Both the position numbers and the translations under genes were made by a program. A DNA stretch of 64,000 nt from CAZEWZ01 sp964516765 (GTDB lineage: Bacteria; Bacteroidota; Bacteroidia; Flavobacteriales; UBA7430). The stretch is taken from contig CAZEWZ010000002.1 of assembly GCA_964516765.1 (NCBI GenBank), forward strand, positions 1-64,000, in the 5' to 3' direction. Under the pieces are notes generated by a model, which had not been told where the DNA came from, did not search any database, and was given only the letters and a program-made list of their open reading frames with translations. Every line of letters starts with the position of its first letter. Position 1 is the stretch's first letter. This document shows, piece by piece, positions 1-8,661 of this stretch.

Positions 1-1
1 T

Positions 2-85
2 GCTCGAGTGGTGGAATTGGTAGACACGCCGGACTTAAAATCCTGTGCTCTTTGGGGCGTGCGGGTTCAAGTCCCGCCTCGAGTA
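2..85 (+). tRNA. tRNA-Leu (anticodon TAA)
   Basis: The sequence folds as a class II (long variable arm) tRNA. The acceptor stem is 2-8 with 78-84 (one G-T pair) and the discriminator is A85. The T arm is 61-65 with 73-77 around a TTCAAGT loop, and the anticodon loop CTTAAAA reads TAA. The long variable arm and a D-loop like other bacterial leucine tRNAs fit Leu(UAA). The anticodon stem has one apparent C-T mismatch. CCA is not encoded. Confidence 0.93.
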
Positions 86-88
86 CTA

Positions 89-126
89 AGCGGGAGATTA
101 TCGAAAGATAGTCCCCCGCTTTTGTT
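89..126 (+). terminator. Rho-independent terminator after tRNA-Leu
   Basis: A 14-base stem (89-102 with 107-120, one mismatch and one G-T pair) closes on a GAAA tetraloop. It is followed by a T-rich stretch starting at 121. It lies 3 bases after the tRNA and before the next gene, so it should end the tRNA transcript. Confidence 0.85.
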
Positions 127-151
127 TTTATTTCTTTAACAATAAGGGTTA

Positions 152-1747
152 ATGAGACTTATAGTTTTTATTTTTTTTATTTGCGCGTTATTTTCTTCAT
201 GTAGCAAGATTAATGATTCTTCTTGGGTACAAATATCGTCTGAGTCTGCTGTTAAAATTATTTCTTCGGGATTTGTTTCAGATTTCCATATTGATACAGT
301 TATCTATCAAGAAAGAGATTCTATTTATTCTTTATTAGTATTAGATTCTGAGGCGGATAAAAATATATTTAGCTTTTTTTTTAAACACAAAACTTCATTT
401 TATGTTTTTCAGGAAAATAAAATGATATACCAGAATTTGAGCAATGAATTTTACAAAAATGAAAATATAAAAAGTACAGATTACATTTTATATCCTGACA
501 AGGGTAAGGCTTTTCATAGAATTGTATTAAATAGTGATTCTTCAGTTTATTTTTTAGTGAAGCACCTGAAAAAGGATATGGTGACCGACCTTTTTGAAAC
601 TAGAAATCTTAATGAATTTGCAAAAAAAGATCTAATTACCGATCGGATCCCATTAATTGAGATTAGCACTTTGAATACCTCCATTTCTGACAGAGCATTT
701 AAACCCGCAACAATCAAAATATCTACTCATCAAGATGTTCTTGAGATTTCTGCTAAATTGAAAATTAGAGGGTCAAGTTCAAAGAATTTTCCAAAAAAAC
801 AATTGTCGATAAAGGTATCAGAACCCTCCTATTTCCATGGGGTATCATTGTCTAAATCCGTATTATATGCGCCTTATATTGATAAATCTCTTTTTAGAAA
901 TAAATTGACTTATGATTTATACTCACAAATGCGTGGTATGCCAAATCCGTCTATTTTCACTAATGTACTGCTTAATGGAGATTATTTTGGGTTGTACTTA
1001 TTGGTAGCTCACCCGAAAGAACAGTTCAAAAAACTCACTAATCCCTCTGATTCAAGTTCATTTTTAGTACAAATAGATCGATGTCCTTGTGAAATAAAAC
1101 ACACAATTAATTCTAATAAAACAGCATATATTATTGAATTGCCTGGGAAGTGTTTGGAACAAACAAGAGCACAAATTGATGAACAGATTAGAACTTTCGA
1201 ACAAGCTTTAGTTCTGGGTGATTTAACCTCCCTTGATCTCAATAGTTTTATTGATTTCATTATCTTAAATGAGCTTAGTAAAAATGTGGATGCCTACAGA
1301 TTAAGTACTTATTTAGCTTTTTACAGCAATAAATTTAGATTACCTATTGTTTGGGATTATAATATTGCCTGGGGCTTAGCTGATTATGGCAATGGTGTTG
1401 ATCCTGAAGGTTTTGTAATAAACGGAGCATATCAAGAAAAACATGCTTTTTGGTGGGATATTCTGTGGGACAATAAAATATTTCAATCTGCATTGAGAAC
1501 TCGCTATGGAGTGCTTCGAAAAAACATATTGAGTAAGGATAATATTTTGCAATTAATGCATCATTTTGAAAATGAGCTTGAAGAGAATGTGGCTTTAAAT
1601 TTTAAAAAGTGGCCACTAATGGGTAAAAAAATATGGCCCTCAAAGTACAAAACTACAACACACAATCAAGAGTTAGAAATATTAAAATTGTGGTTGGATC
1701 AAAGATTAGTTTGGCTCGACGAACAATGGGGTAGTTATTCTTTTTAA
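152..1747 (+). CDS. CotH kinase family lipoprotein
   Basis: This is a 531-residue protein with a lipoprotein signal: a hydrophobic N-terminus followed by a Ser-Ser-Cys lipobox at about residue 17. The middle resembles the CotH family, which includes spore-coat protein kinases and many exported bacterial relatives. Visible family features are an LKIRGSSSKNFPKK-type segment near residue 203, NGDYFGLYLL near 278, and a WDYNIAWG motif near residue 400, where the family has its metal-binding Asp. In Bacteroidota such lipoproteins are common on the cell surface, and their substrates are mostly unknown. Whether it is an active kinase is inference. It stands alone, convergent with engB, and its start is the first ATG after the tRNA terminator. 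Confidence 0.75.
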   Translation: MRLIVFIFFICALFSSCSKINDSSWVQISSESAVKIISSGFVSDFHIDTVIYQERDSIYSLLVLDSEADKNIFSFFFKHKTSFYVFQENKMIYQNLSNEFYKNENIKSTDYILYPDKGKAFHRIVLNSDSSVYFLVKHLKKDMVTDLFETRNLNEFAKKDLITDRIPLIEISTLNTSISDRAFKPATIKISTHQDVLEISAKLKIRGSSSKNFPKKQLSIKVSEPSYFHGVSLSKSVLYAPYIDKSLFRNKLTYDLYSQMRGMPNPSIFTNVLLNGDYFGLYLLVAHPKEQFKKLTNPSDSSSFLVQIDRCPCEIKHTINSNKTAYIIELPGKCLEQTRAQIDEQIRTFEQALVLGDLTSLDLNSFIDFIILNELSKNVDAYRLSTYLAFYSNKFRLPIVWDYNIAWGLADYGNGVDPEGFVINGAYQEKHAFWWDILWDNKIFQSALRTRYGVLRKNILSKDNILQLMHHFENELEENVALNFKKWPLMGKKIWPSKYKTTTHNQELEILKLWLDQRLVWLDEQWGSYSF

Positions 1748-1772
1748 AATAGATAGGGTTAAGGACTTTTTT

Positions 1773-1798
1773 AATCATCTAATGATTGTATTTTTTTT
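1773..1798 (+). terminator. Weak terminator after the CotH-type gene
   Basis: A short AT-rich hairpin (AATCAT, 1773-1778, with ATGATT, 1782-1787) is followed three bases later by eight T residues. The stem is weak. It would serve only the plus strand, because no T run follows it on the minus strand. Confidence 0.4.
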
Positions 1799-1824
1799 GA
1801 AGAAAATAACTTCTGTATTTTGCC

Positions 1825-2448
1825 CTAGAGCCCTGGAAAATTAATAGAATCTATTACGGACTTGTTGGTGAAATCTATGAAATCGAGAATTTCTATTTTT
1901 CCCATACCACTTTCTGCAGAACTCCGAAATGTCTGTGGGATTACTTCCCAGCTTTTAAGCATCTCAGATTTATATTTTAATAAATTTTTATTTAGTTGTG
2001 AGCTTGAAAGCTTATCCATTTTGGTGAAGATAATGACAAAAGGAATTTGTTTTTTCCCGAGCCATTCCATGAACAACATGTCATTTTTTTGTGGATTATG
2101 ACGAGAATCAACCAATACAAAGGTGCAGATTAAGTTTTTTCTATTTTCTAAATAATCATAAATAAATTTGGCAAATATAGACCGGTCTTTCTTTGATACT
2201 TTAGCATATCCGTAGCCTGGTAAATCGACTAAAAACCAATTTTCATTGATTTTAAAATGATTAATTAATTGAGTTTTACCAGGTTTACCAGACGTCTTCG
2301 CGAGAGACTTTCGGCCAGTTAGCATATTAATTAGAGATGATTTACCCACATTTGAACGCCCTATGAATGCATATTCAGGGATGTTATCGTTGGGACATTT
2401 TTCAATCTCTGTATTGCTGATGATAAATTCTGCACTATGAATTTTCAT
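1825..2448 (-). CDS. engB: Ribosome biogenesis GTP-binding protein EngB/YsxC
   Basis: This 207-residue TRAFAC GTPase takes part in assembly of the large ribosomal subunit. The order of G motifs is clear: P-loop GRSNVGKSSL near residue 31, a conserved T in the GKPGKTQ segment, DLPGYGYAKVSK (G3) near 75, TKMD (G4) near 142 and a SSAE-like G5 near 176. Length is typical of the family. Its start overlaps the end of the upstream hydrolase gene by 14 bases, so the two are probably translated from one message. Confidence 0.95.
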   Translation of the reverse strand: MKIHSAEFIISNTEIEKCPNDNIPEYAFIGRSNVGKSSLINMLTGRKSLAKTSGKPGKTQLINHFKINENWFLVDLPGYGYAKVSKKDRSIFAKFIYDYLENRKNLICTFVLVDSRHNPQKNDMLFMEWLGKKQIPFVIIFTKMDKLSSSQLNKNLLKYKSEMLKSWEVIPQTFRSSAESGMGKIEILDFIDFTNKSVIDSINFPGL

Positions 2449-3208
2449 CTTTGTTTTTTTTCATCCATTCTACACATCGATTTCCAAACTCAATGGGATG
2501 TTCCATCATAGGGGCATGTCCACACTTTTCAAACCAGTACAAGTCTGAGTGAGGAAGTAACCTATGAAACTCTTCAGCCACTTCAGGAGGAGTAACAATA
2601 TCATTTCTCCCCCAAAGTAAGCAAGCAGCTTGATTCATGTGGGGAAGGTCTTTGGCCATATTATGTCGAATGGCAGATTTTGCAATGGCCAGTATTCGAA
2701 GAACTTTTTCTCTGGAATTGACTGATTCAAATACTTCATCCACTAATTCTTTTGTGGCGACCTTGGGGTCGTAAAAGACATTTTGTGTTTTCTCTTTAAT
2801 ATAGTTGTAGTCTTCTCTTTTTGGGAAGGAATCTCCCATGGATTTTTCATAAAGACCACTGCTTCCAGTAAGCATGATTTGTTTAACCATCTTGGGATTA
2901 TCTTTTGTATAAATTAGTGCCACATGACCCCCTAGTGAATTTCCTAAAAGAGTCAGATTGCTGAATTTCATATGCTTCACGAATCTCTCAAGAAAGTGAG
3001 AAATACCTTTAGCACTGGTTTTTAAAAGAGGCAATTTATAGATAGGTAAAGCTGGAATAATAACTCTAAATCCAGCTTCAGCTATGATTCTTGCGGTCTT
3101 CTCAAAATTACTTAACGCTCCCATGAGACCGTGAAGAAAAATGACTACGGGTCCTTCTCCAATATCAACATATTGATACTCGTCTTTTTTGACTGTTTTA
3201 TAATCCAT
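2435..3208 (-). CDS. Alpha/beta-fold hydrolase
   Basis: This 257-residue protein of the alpha/beta hydrolase fold has an oxyanion-hole segment FLHGLMGA near residue 25. The nucleophile elbow GNSLGG lies near residue 93 (Ser is the nucleophile), an acid is expected in the WGRNDIVTPP segment near 200, and the catalytic His is in CGHAPMMEHP near 230. The substrate cannot be told from sequence. No signal peptide is seen, so it is cytoplasmic. It is the first gene of a two-gene unit with engB, an arrangement seen in other Bacteroidota. Confidence 0.85.
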   Translation of the reverse strand: MDYKTVKKDEYQYVDIGEGPVVIFLHGLMGALSNFEKTARIIAEAGFRVIIPALPIYKLPLLKTSAKGISHFLERFVKHMKFSNLTLLGNSLGGHVALIYTKDNPKMVKQIMLTGSSGLYEKSMGDSFPKREDYNYIKEKTQNVFYDPKVATKELVDEVFESVNSREKVLRILAIAKSAIRHNMAKDLPHMNQAACLLWGRNDIVTPPEVAEEFHRLLPHSDLYWFEKCGHAPMMEHPIEFGNRCVEWMKKNKDENS

Positions 3209-3352
3209 GTGATTCTTATTTATTTTACAAAAATAACGAATAAAAATTGATTGTTCTTCATTCTTTTTAGCTAGCTATAATATGATTATACTCTATTCAA
3301 TTTGACATTATTACCCCCCCCCAGATATGTTTTTTTTCGTGAAAATTACCTA

Positions 3353-3409
3353 AAATGGGGAAAGTTATAAACAATGTGGTTAAAAGTGGTAAAAAGTGGT
3401 ATATATTTG
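3353..3409 (+). promoter_or_regulatory. Putative MraZ operator repeats overlapping the dcw promoter
   Basis: Three copies of GTGGT occur at 3376-3380, 3386-3390 and 3396-3400, exactly 10 bases apart, two of them as AAAGTGGT. A related ATGGGG lies 20 bases before the first copy (3355-3360). They are followed at 3402-3409 by TATATTTG, a perfect match to the Bacteroidota -7 element TAnnTTTG. MraZ proteins bind tandem GTG-containing repeats upstream of their own genes with helical-turn spacing, so the likely reading is an autoregulated promoter. A -33 TTG is not clear (GTTA instead). Confidence 0.6.
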
Positions 3410-3434
3410 TTTTTAATAAAACCTAGGTATTAAA

Positions 3435-3905
3435 GTGAAGAGTTTAATTGGAATGTTCGAATGTACGGTGGATGCAAAAGGTCGTTTTTTGTTGCCTTCA
3501 GGATTGAAGAAGCAACTTGGAACAGAGCTTCAAGAAGGCTTTGTACTTAAGCGTTCTGTATTCAATTCTTGTTTGGAGTTTCATACTCTAGCTGAGTGGA
3601 GAGGTGTGATGGGGAAGGTAAATACATTGAATCGTTTTGTCAAAAAGAACAATGATTTCATTCGTTTGTTTACCTCAGGTGTCCGGTCAGTTGAGCCCGA
3701 TGGAAATGCCCGTATTCAGATTCCAAAGGACCTCATCAAGTATGCCAGCATAGAAAAAAAGATAGTTCTCGCCTCTGTGGGAACTAGCATAGAAATTTGG
3801 GACAAAGATAAATATGAATGTGCTGTGAATGATGCCTCTTTAGATTTCGCTCAATTGGCAGAAGAAGTGATGGGAGATCAGCTAAAAAATAAAGAAGATG
3901 AGTGA
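3435..3905 (+). CDS. mraZ: Transcriptional regulator MraZ
   Basis: This 156-residue AbrB-like protein has two tandem MraZ repeats. Each carries the DNA-binding DxxGR/N motif: DAKGRFLLP near residue 13 and DGNARIQIP near 88. MraZ forms ring oligomers and controls the division and cell wall cluster that it heads. The start is a GTG at 3435, giving the family-typical N-terminus ending in IGMFECTVDAKGR; an internal ATG at 3453 would cut into the fold. The 3' end overlaps rsmH by 8 bases. The tandem GTGGT repeats upstream are the probable binding site. Confidence 0.95.
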   Translation: MKSLIGMFECTVDAKGRFLLPSGLKKQLGTELQEGFVLKRSVFNSCLEFHTLAEWRGVMGKVNTLNRFVKKNNDFIRLFTSGVRSVEPDGNARIQIPKDLIKYASIEKKIVLASVGTSIEIWDKDKYECAVNDASLDFAQLAEEVMGDQLKNKEDE

Positions 3906-4797
3906 TTATCATGACCCAGTTTTACTTGAAGAATGTTTAGAGGGTTTGCGTATCAATCCCAAAGGAGTCTATGTGGATGTAACATTTGGGGGTGGGGGTC
4001 ATTCAAAAGCACTGATATCAAAATTAAAGGAAGGTCACTTATATGCTTTTGATCAAGATGACGATGCCTTGAAGAATGAATTTGTTGACCATCGATGTAC
4101 ACTTATTAATGCCAATTTTAGAGATTTAAAGAATTCACTTCGATTTTATGGAATCAAGGAGGTGGATGGAATTCTTGCAGACTTGGGTGTTTCCTCACAC
4201 CAGTTTGATGTTCCAGATAGAGGATTTTCTATTCGTTTTGAAGCTGAGTTAGATATGAGAATGGATCAAAATGCTGATTTAAATGCCGTAAAGGTTCTTA
4301 ACGAATATGAGCAAGAAGAGTTGAAGCAGATTCTAAAAACCTACGGGGAGATAAAAAAACCAGGTACTGTTGCACGTATTATTTGCGAATATAGATTGGT
4401 GAAGCCAATAGAAAAAGTGAATGATTTAAAGGAGCTATTAAAGCCTTTCGCTCCAAAAATGCAGGAAAATAAATTTTTTGCACAAGTTTTTCAAGCCCTT
4501 AGAATTGAGGTGAATGATGAGTTAAATGCCCTCCGCGAAATGCTAATTCAAGCCCAAGAGATACTTAAACCAGGAGGTAGATTAGTTGTTATTTCCTATC
4601 ATTCTCTCGAAGACCGCTTGGTTAAAAACTTTATTAATAAGGGAAATTTTGAGGGTGAGCTGAAGCAAGATTTCTATGGAAATAAACTTTTGAGTTTTAA
4701 GAAGATAAGTCGCAAGCCTCTTCTTCCAAGCAATCACGAAATTCATAGAAACAGTCGTGCAAGAAGTGCTAAGCTTCGTGTGGCACAAAAATTATAA
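3898..4797 (+). CDS. rsmH: 16S rRNA (cytosine1402-N4)-methyltransferase RsmH
   Basis: RsmH (MraW, 299 residues) methylates N4 of C1402 in the ribosomal P site using S-adenosylmethionine. The N-terminal YHDPVLLEECLEGL segment, the SAM-binding DVTFGGGGHS motif near residue 29, ADLGVSSHQ near 92 and the C-terminal ISYHSLEDR motif are all present. Its start overlaps mraZ by 8 bases and its end is 2 bases from ftsL, as usual in the dcw cluster. Confidence 0.96.
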   Translation: MSDYHDPVLLEECLEGLRINPKGVYVDVTFGGGGHSKALISKLKEGHLYAFDQDDDALKNEFVDHRCTLINANFRDLKNSLRFYGIKEVDGILADLGVSSHQFDVPDRGFSIRFEAELDMRMDQNADLNAVKVLNEYEQEELKQILKTYGEIKKPGTVARIICEYRLVKPIEKVNDLKELLKPFAPKMQENKFFAQVFQALRIEVNDELNALREMLIQAQEILKPGGRLVVISYHSLEDRLVKNFINKGNFEGELKQDFYGNKLLSFKKISRKPLLPSNHEIHRNSRARSAKLRVAQKL

Positions 4798-4799
4798 AT

Positions 4800-5147
4800 G
4801 TGAATAAAACAACCTGGAATAAATTATTTGAGGCTTTTAAGGTCCGGTTAGAATTCTTTCACAAGGATACTTTGGGTACGCAAAGCTTTATGGAAAAGTC
4901 TTGGAGAATGGTCTTATTTGTTTCTAGTTTAGCCATTTTTATGATATATAGTGCCCATCAAGTAGATCAAAAAGTCATTCAGATAAGTGAATTAAATGAG
5001 TCCTTGAAAGATCTTCGTTCGAGACATATAGACATGAGAACCAAGCTCACTTCATTAAGTAAAGTGACGAAAGTGGCAGAAGAAGTTAAAAGATTAGGTT
5101 TATTTAGTTCGATGGATGCCCCATATAAAATAGAAGAATTGGATTAG
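4800..5147 (+). CDS. ftsL: FtsL-like cell division protein
   Basis: This 115-residue bitopic protein has a short basic cytoplasmic part, one membrane span at about residues 37-55, and a charged heptad-like periplasmic segment predicted to be coiled coil. Size, topology and its place between rsmH and ftsI identify it as the Bacteroidota FtsL, which joins FtsQ in activating the septal synthase FtsW-FtsI. Similarity to other FtsL proteins is low, as is normal. It starts with GTG at 4800; the nearest ATG reads straight into a stop. Confidence 0.8.
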   Translation: MNKTTWNKLFEAFKVRLEFFHKDTLGTQSFMEKSWRMVLFVSSLAIFMIYSAHQVDQKVIQISELNESLKDLRSRHIDMRTKLTSLSKVTKVAEEVKRLGLFSSMDAPYKIEELD

Positions 5148-5149
5148 CA

Positions 5150-7207
5150 ATGACTCAAAAAAAGGCCCTATTCATTCGTGTATTATTGGTTAGTTCGCTA
5201 ATAATAATTGCAGCTACGTCTGTTTTTTTAAAATTGTGTTCAGTTCAGTTAGATTTATCTGATACAGTAGCCATTAATGATCCGATGATTGAAATGAGGG
5301 AGATTTCTTCTCCACGTGGTAACATTTATGATGTGAATGGAAACCTTCTAGCCATCTCTATGCCGGTTTATACTATCGCAATAGATGCTACTCAGCCAAA
5401 GGATAGTTTATTTGAGAACAATTACCGAGATCTTTCTATAGGACTCTCTGAAATTTTTAATGATCAAAGCCCAGACGAGTATGCAAAGAGGTTGCGCAAA
5501 TCTCGAAGAGAACAAAAACAATATTTGCGATTGCAGTCTGGAGTCAGATATTCTGAACTTCAAAAAGTTAAGACACTTCCTATACTCAAAGAGGGAAGGT
5601 ATAATGGAGGATTTGTATATACACAGCAAACTAATCGAACTAATCCTTTTGACCCACTTTGTAATCGAACCATTGGATATAATCGACAAAAAAATGATGT
5701 CGGTATCGAAAGAGCTTATGATTTATTCCTAAAAGGAAAAAATGGCAAACAGCTCATGCAAAAAATAAATGGTGGTATCTGGAAGCCTTTATCTAATAAT
5801 CATGATATAGAACCAATTCCTGGATCTGATGTTTATTCCACTATCGATATTCGTATTCAGGACATTGCTCAAACAGCTCTCTTAAAAAGCTTAGAGAAGT
5901 TTGAGGCCAAAAATGGCTCCGTTATTTTGATGGATGTCCAAACAGGAGCCATTCGAGCCATGTCTAGCCTCCAAAGAACGGAAGAGGGAAAATATGCAGA
6001 GAATTATAACCATGCAATCGGATCAGCGTACGAACCTGGATCTACATTTAAGTTGGCTTCTTTGTTGGTTGCCCTCGAAGAAAATAAAATTGATACTTCA
6101 ACCGTCGTAGACACAAAGAATGGTGCCTTCAAATTTTATGATAGAACCATGAAAGATTCTAACTATAACAAAGGAGGGTATGGTAAAATAAGTGTTGGTA
6201 AAGCATTTGAGCTTTCTTCAAATATTGGTATTGCTCGAACTATTGTAGATCATTACAAGGACGCTCCACAGCAATTCATTGATCGGCTCTCACGATTGGG
6301 AATCAATCAGAAATTAGATTTTGAACTTATTGGGGAGGCACAACCTTGGATTAAAAATACAACTGATTCTACTTGGTCTGGAGTTAGCCTTCCTTGGATG
6401 GCTTATGGCTACGAGTTAGAAATGACTGCACTTCAAATATTGGCTTTTTACAATGCAGTTGCGAACAATGGAAATCTGGTAAAGCCCAGATTGGTGGATC
6501 ATGTTCGAAGCGGTCAACGCTTAGTTCAATTTAAAGATATAGAAGTTTTAAACCCTAGTATATGCTCAGAAAAAACAATAGGTATTTTACAAGATTTATT
6601 GGAGCGAGTAGTCATTTCAGGAACGGCTACCAATATATATTCAGATAAATATTCTTGTGCTGGCAAAACAGGGACTGCTCAAATAGCGCAAGGCGGATCT
6701 TATGGAACAGAATATCGGGCCTCTTTTGTGGGATATTTTCCATCAGAAAATCCCAAATACTCGTGTATTGTAGTGGTAACCAAACCGAAAAAAGAAATTG
6801 GATTCTACGGAAACGTGGTGGCAGCTCCTGTTTTTAAAGAATTGAGAGATGCTCTTTTTGCTGAAGAAGCCGTTGAAGTTCCAGTTTTCGCAGAAGATAT
6901 TATCCACTCATATGTGGGTACATACGAGGAAATTAATGCCTTGCATCAAGTATTAGATAGGCCTTCGACCCTCCTGAAAAGTAAAAGTCTCATTTACTTC
7001 CAAGACAATCAATTTAAAGCTCTAGCTCTTAAGGATCAATCTATGCCCAACGTAGAGGGAATGGCTGCTATGGATGCCTTATACATTTTAGAGAACTTAG
7101 GATTAGAAGTTCAGATAGAAGGAAAAGGCCTAGTAAAAAGTCAATCCATAAAGCCAGGTATAGAAATAATTGAAAATCAAAAAGTAGCCTTGCGCATGGC
7201 CTCATGA
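5150..7207 (+). CDS. ftsI: Septal peptidoglycan transpeptidase FtsI (PBP3) with PASTA domain
   Basis: This is a 685-residue class B penicillin-binding protein with one N-terminal membrane span, a dimerisation domain and a transpeptidase domain. The three catalytic motifs are S298-T-F-K301, S356-S-N358 and K506-T-G508. One C-terminal PASTA domain covers about residues 630-685. It cross-links septal peptidoglycan with its partner FtsW. The gene lies 2 bases after ftsL and overlaps murE by 4 bases (ATGA). PASTA on FtsI is common in Bacteroidota. Confidence 0.95.
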   Translation: MTQKKALFIRVLLVSSLIIIAATSVFLKLCSVQLDLSDTVAINDPMIEMREISSPRGNIYDVNGNLLAISMPVYTIAIDATQPKDSLFENNYRDLSIGLSEIFNDQSPDEYAKRLRKSRREQKQYLRLQSGVRYSELQKVKTLPILKEGRYNGGFVYTQQTNRTNPFDPLCNRTIGYNRQKNDVGIERAYDLFLKGKNGKQLMQKINGGIWKPLSNNHDIEPIPGSDVYSTIDIRIQDIAQTALLKSLEKFEAKNGSVILMDVQTGAIRAMSSLQRTEEGKYAENYNHAIGSAYEPGSTFKLASLLVALEENKIDTSTVVDTKNGAFKFYDRTMKDSNYNKGGYGKISVGKAFELSSNIGIARTIVDHYKDAPQQFIDRLSRLGINQKLDFELIGEAQPWIKNTTDSTWSGVSLPWMAYGYELEMTALQILAFYNAVANNGNLVKPRLVDHVRSGQRLVQFKDIEVLNPSICSEKTIGILQDLLERVVISGTATNIYSDKYSCAGKTGTAQIAQGGSYGTEYRASFVGYFPSENPKYSCIVVVTKPKKEIGFYGNVVAAPVFKELRDALFAEEAVEVPVFAEDIIHSYVGTYEEINALHQVLDRPSTLLKSKSLIYFQDNQFKALALKDQSMPNVEGMAAMDALYILENLGLEVQIEGKGLVKSQSIKPGIEIIENQKVALRMAS

Positions 7208-8658
7208 GACTTCTGAAAGATATATTATATAAGCTTGATTTAAGCCACCTAAAAGGAAATGTAAATTGTCCGATTTCTCAAGTTTGTTTTGATTCGCGCC
7301 AAGTGCAGAAAGGTGCTCTTTTTGTTGCAGTCAAGGGAACTATCACTAATGGTCACGCATTTATTTCTCAAGCAATAGATCGTGGTGCTGTGGCAATAGT
7401 ATTTGATGAAGAACCCAAAAATATTCAAGAGGATATAGTCTATGTTCATGTTAGAGATACATCAAGTGCACTCGGTTTGATTGCGTCAAATTTTTACGAC
7501 AATCCGTCAGAAAAATTGAAGTTAATCGGAGTGACTGGGACCAATGGAAAAACAACTGTAGCTAGTCTTCTGTATAAATTATTTATGGCTTTAGATCACA
7601 AGTCAGGCCTAATTTCAACGGTTGAATATAAGATTGGTGAAATATCTATGGAAGCAAGCCATACAACTCCTGATGCACTGAGCATTAATTCTCTATTGGC
7701 AAATATGTGGGATGAAGGTTGTACTTATTGTTTCATGGAAGTAAGTTCTCACGCAATAGATCAGGGAAGAATTCACGGACTTGACTTTGATTTGGCTCTC
7801 TTCACAAACATCAGCCGAGATCATTTGGATTACCATAAAACATATGATGAATATATTCTTGCCAAGAAGAAGTTTTTTGATGGATTATCTTCTCATGCAA
7901 TTGCGATTATAAATAACGATGATATTCATGGCAAAACCATGTTGCATCAAAGCAGTGCGAGTAAAAAAACTTTTGGTCTGCGTACTTCCGCAGATTATAC
8001 TTGTAAAATTATGGAAAACCAATTCAGTGGACTGCATTTAAGTATACAAGGACAAGACGTATTCACCAGATTAATTGGGACTTTTAATGCAGCTAACCTC
8101 CTACTTACATATGCGGCAGCTGTCGAATTACAGGAAGATTCTATTCAAGTACTTACCTTACTCTCTTCCTTAAATGCGGTAGAAGGTAGATTTCAACAAA
8201 CTAAGTCAATCCATGGTTTTACAGCCATTGTAGATTATGCTCATACTCCTGATGCTCTCAAGAATGTACTTAAGACTATTGTGGATATTAAAAGTAGTAG
8301 AAGTAAGCTGATTTGTCTAGTAGGCTGCGGAGGAGATCGAGATCAAGGTAAAAGGTCTTTAATTGGGCAAGTCGCATGCGATTGGGCAGACCAAATCATA
8401 TTTACCTCAGACAATCCAAGATCGGAGTCAGCAGAGTCGATTATTAAGCAAATGAAACAAGATCTATCTACTGCACAGTTGAAAAGAGTATTGAGCATAA
8501 GAGATCGATCAGAAGCCATCAAATTAGGTGTTGCTCTATGTGGAAAGGGCGATGTTTTATTGGTCGCGGGAAAAGGCCATGAAAAGTATCAAGAAATTCA
8601 GGGTGAGCGTCTTCCATTTGATGATATGGCCATATTAAAAGAGTATTTAAACGACTAA
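7204..8658 (+). CDS. murE: UDP-MurNAc-L-Ala-D-Glu:meso-diaminopimelate ligase MurE
   Basis: This 484-residue Mur ligase has an ATP-binding GVTGTNGKTT motif near residue 110. The DNPR sequence near residue 400 marks ligases that add meso-diaminopimelate rather than lysine, so the cell wall should be DAP type (family knowledge applied to the motif). It adds the third residue of the peptide stem in the cytoplasm. The start overlaps ftsI by four bases, indicating translational coupling. Confidence 0.96.
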   Translation: MRLLKDILYKLDLSHLKGNVNCPISQVCFDSRQVQKGALFVAVKGTITNGHAFISQAIDRGAVAIVFDEEPKNIQEDIVYVHVRDTSSALGLIASNFYDNPSEKLKLIGVTGTNGKTTVASLLYKLFMALDHKSGLISTVEYKIGEISMEASHTTPDALSINSLLANMWDEGCTYCFMEVSSHAIDQGRIHGLDFDLALFTNISRDHLDYHKTYDEYILAKKKFFDGLSSHAIAIINNDDIHGKTMLHQSSASKKTFGLRTSADYTCKIMENQFSGLHLSIQGQDVFTRLIGTFNAANLLLTYAAAVELQEDSIQVLTLLSSLNAVEGRFQQTKSIHGFTAIVDYAHTPDALKNVLKTIVDIKSSRSKLICLVGCGGDRDQGKRSLIGQVACDWADQIIFTSDNPRSESAESIIKQMKQDLSTAQLKRVLSIRDRSEAIKLGVALCGKGDVLLVAGKGHEKYQEIQGERLPFDDMAILKEYLND

Positions 8659-8661
8659 GAT

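Noticed and set aside
3314..3322. Run of nine C residues upstream of mraZ
   Set aside because: It could be a phase-variable tract, but it is outside the promoter elements and any reading frame and may be a sequencing artefact. Only read-level data could tell.
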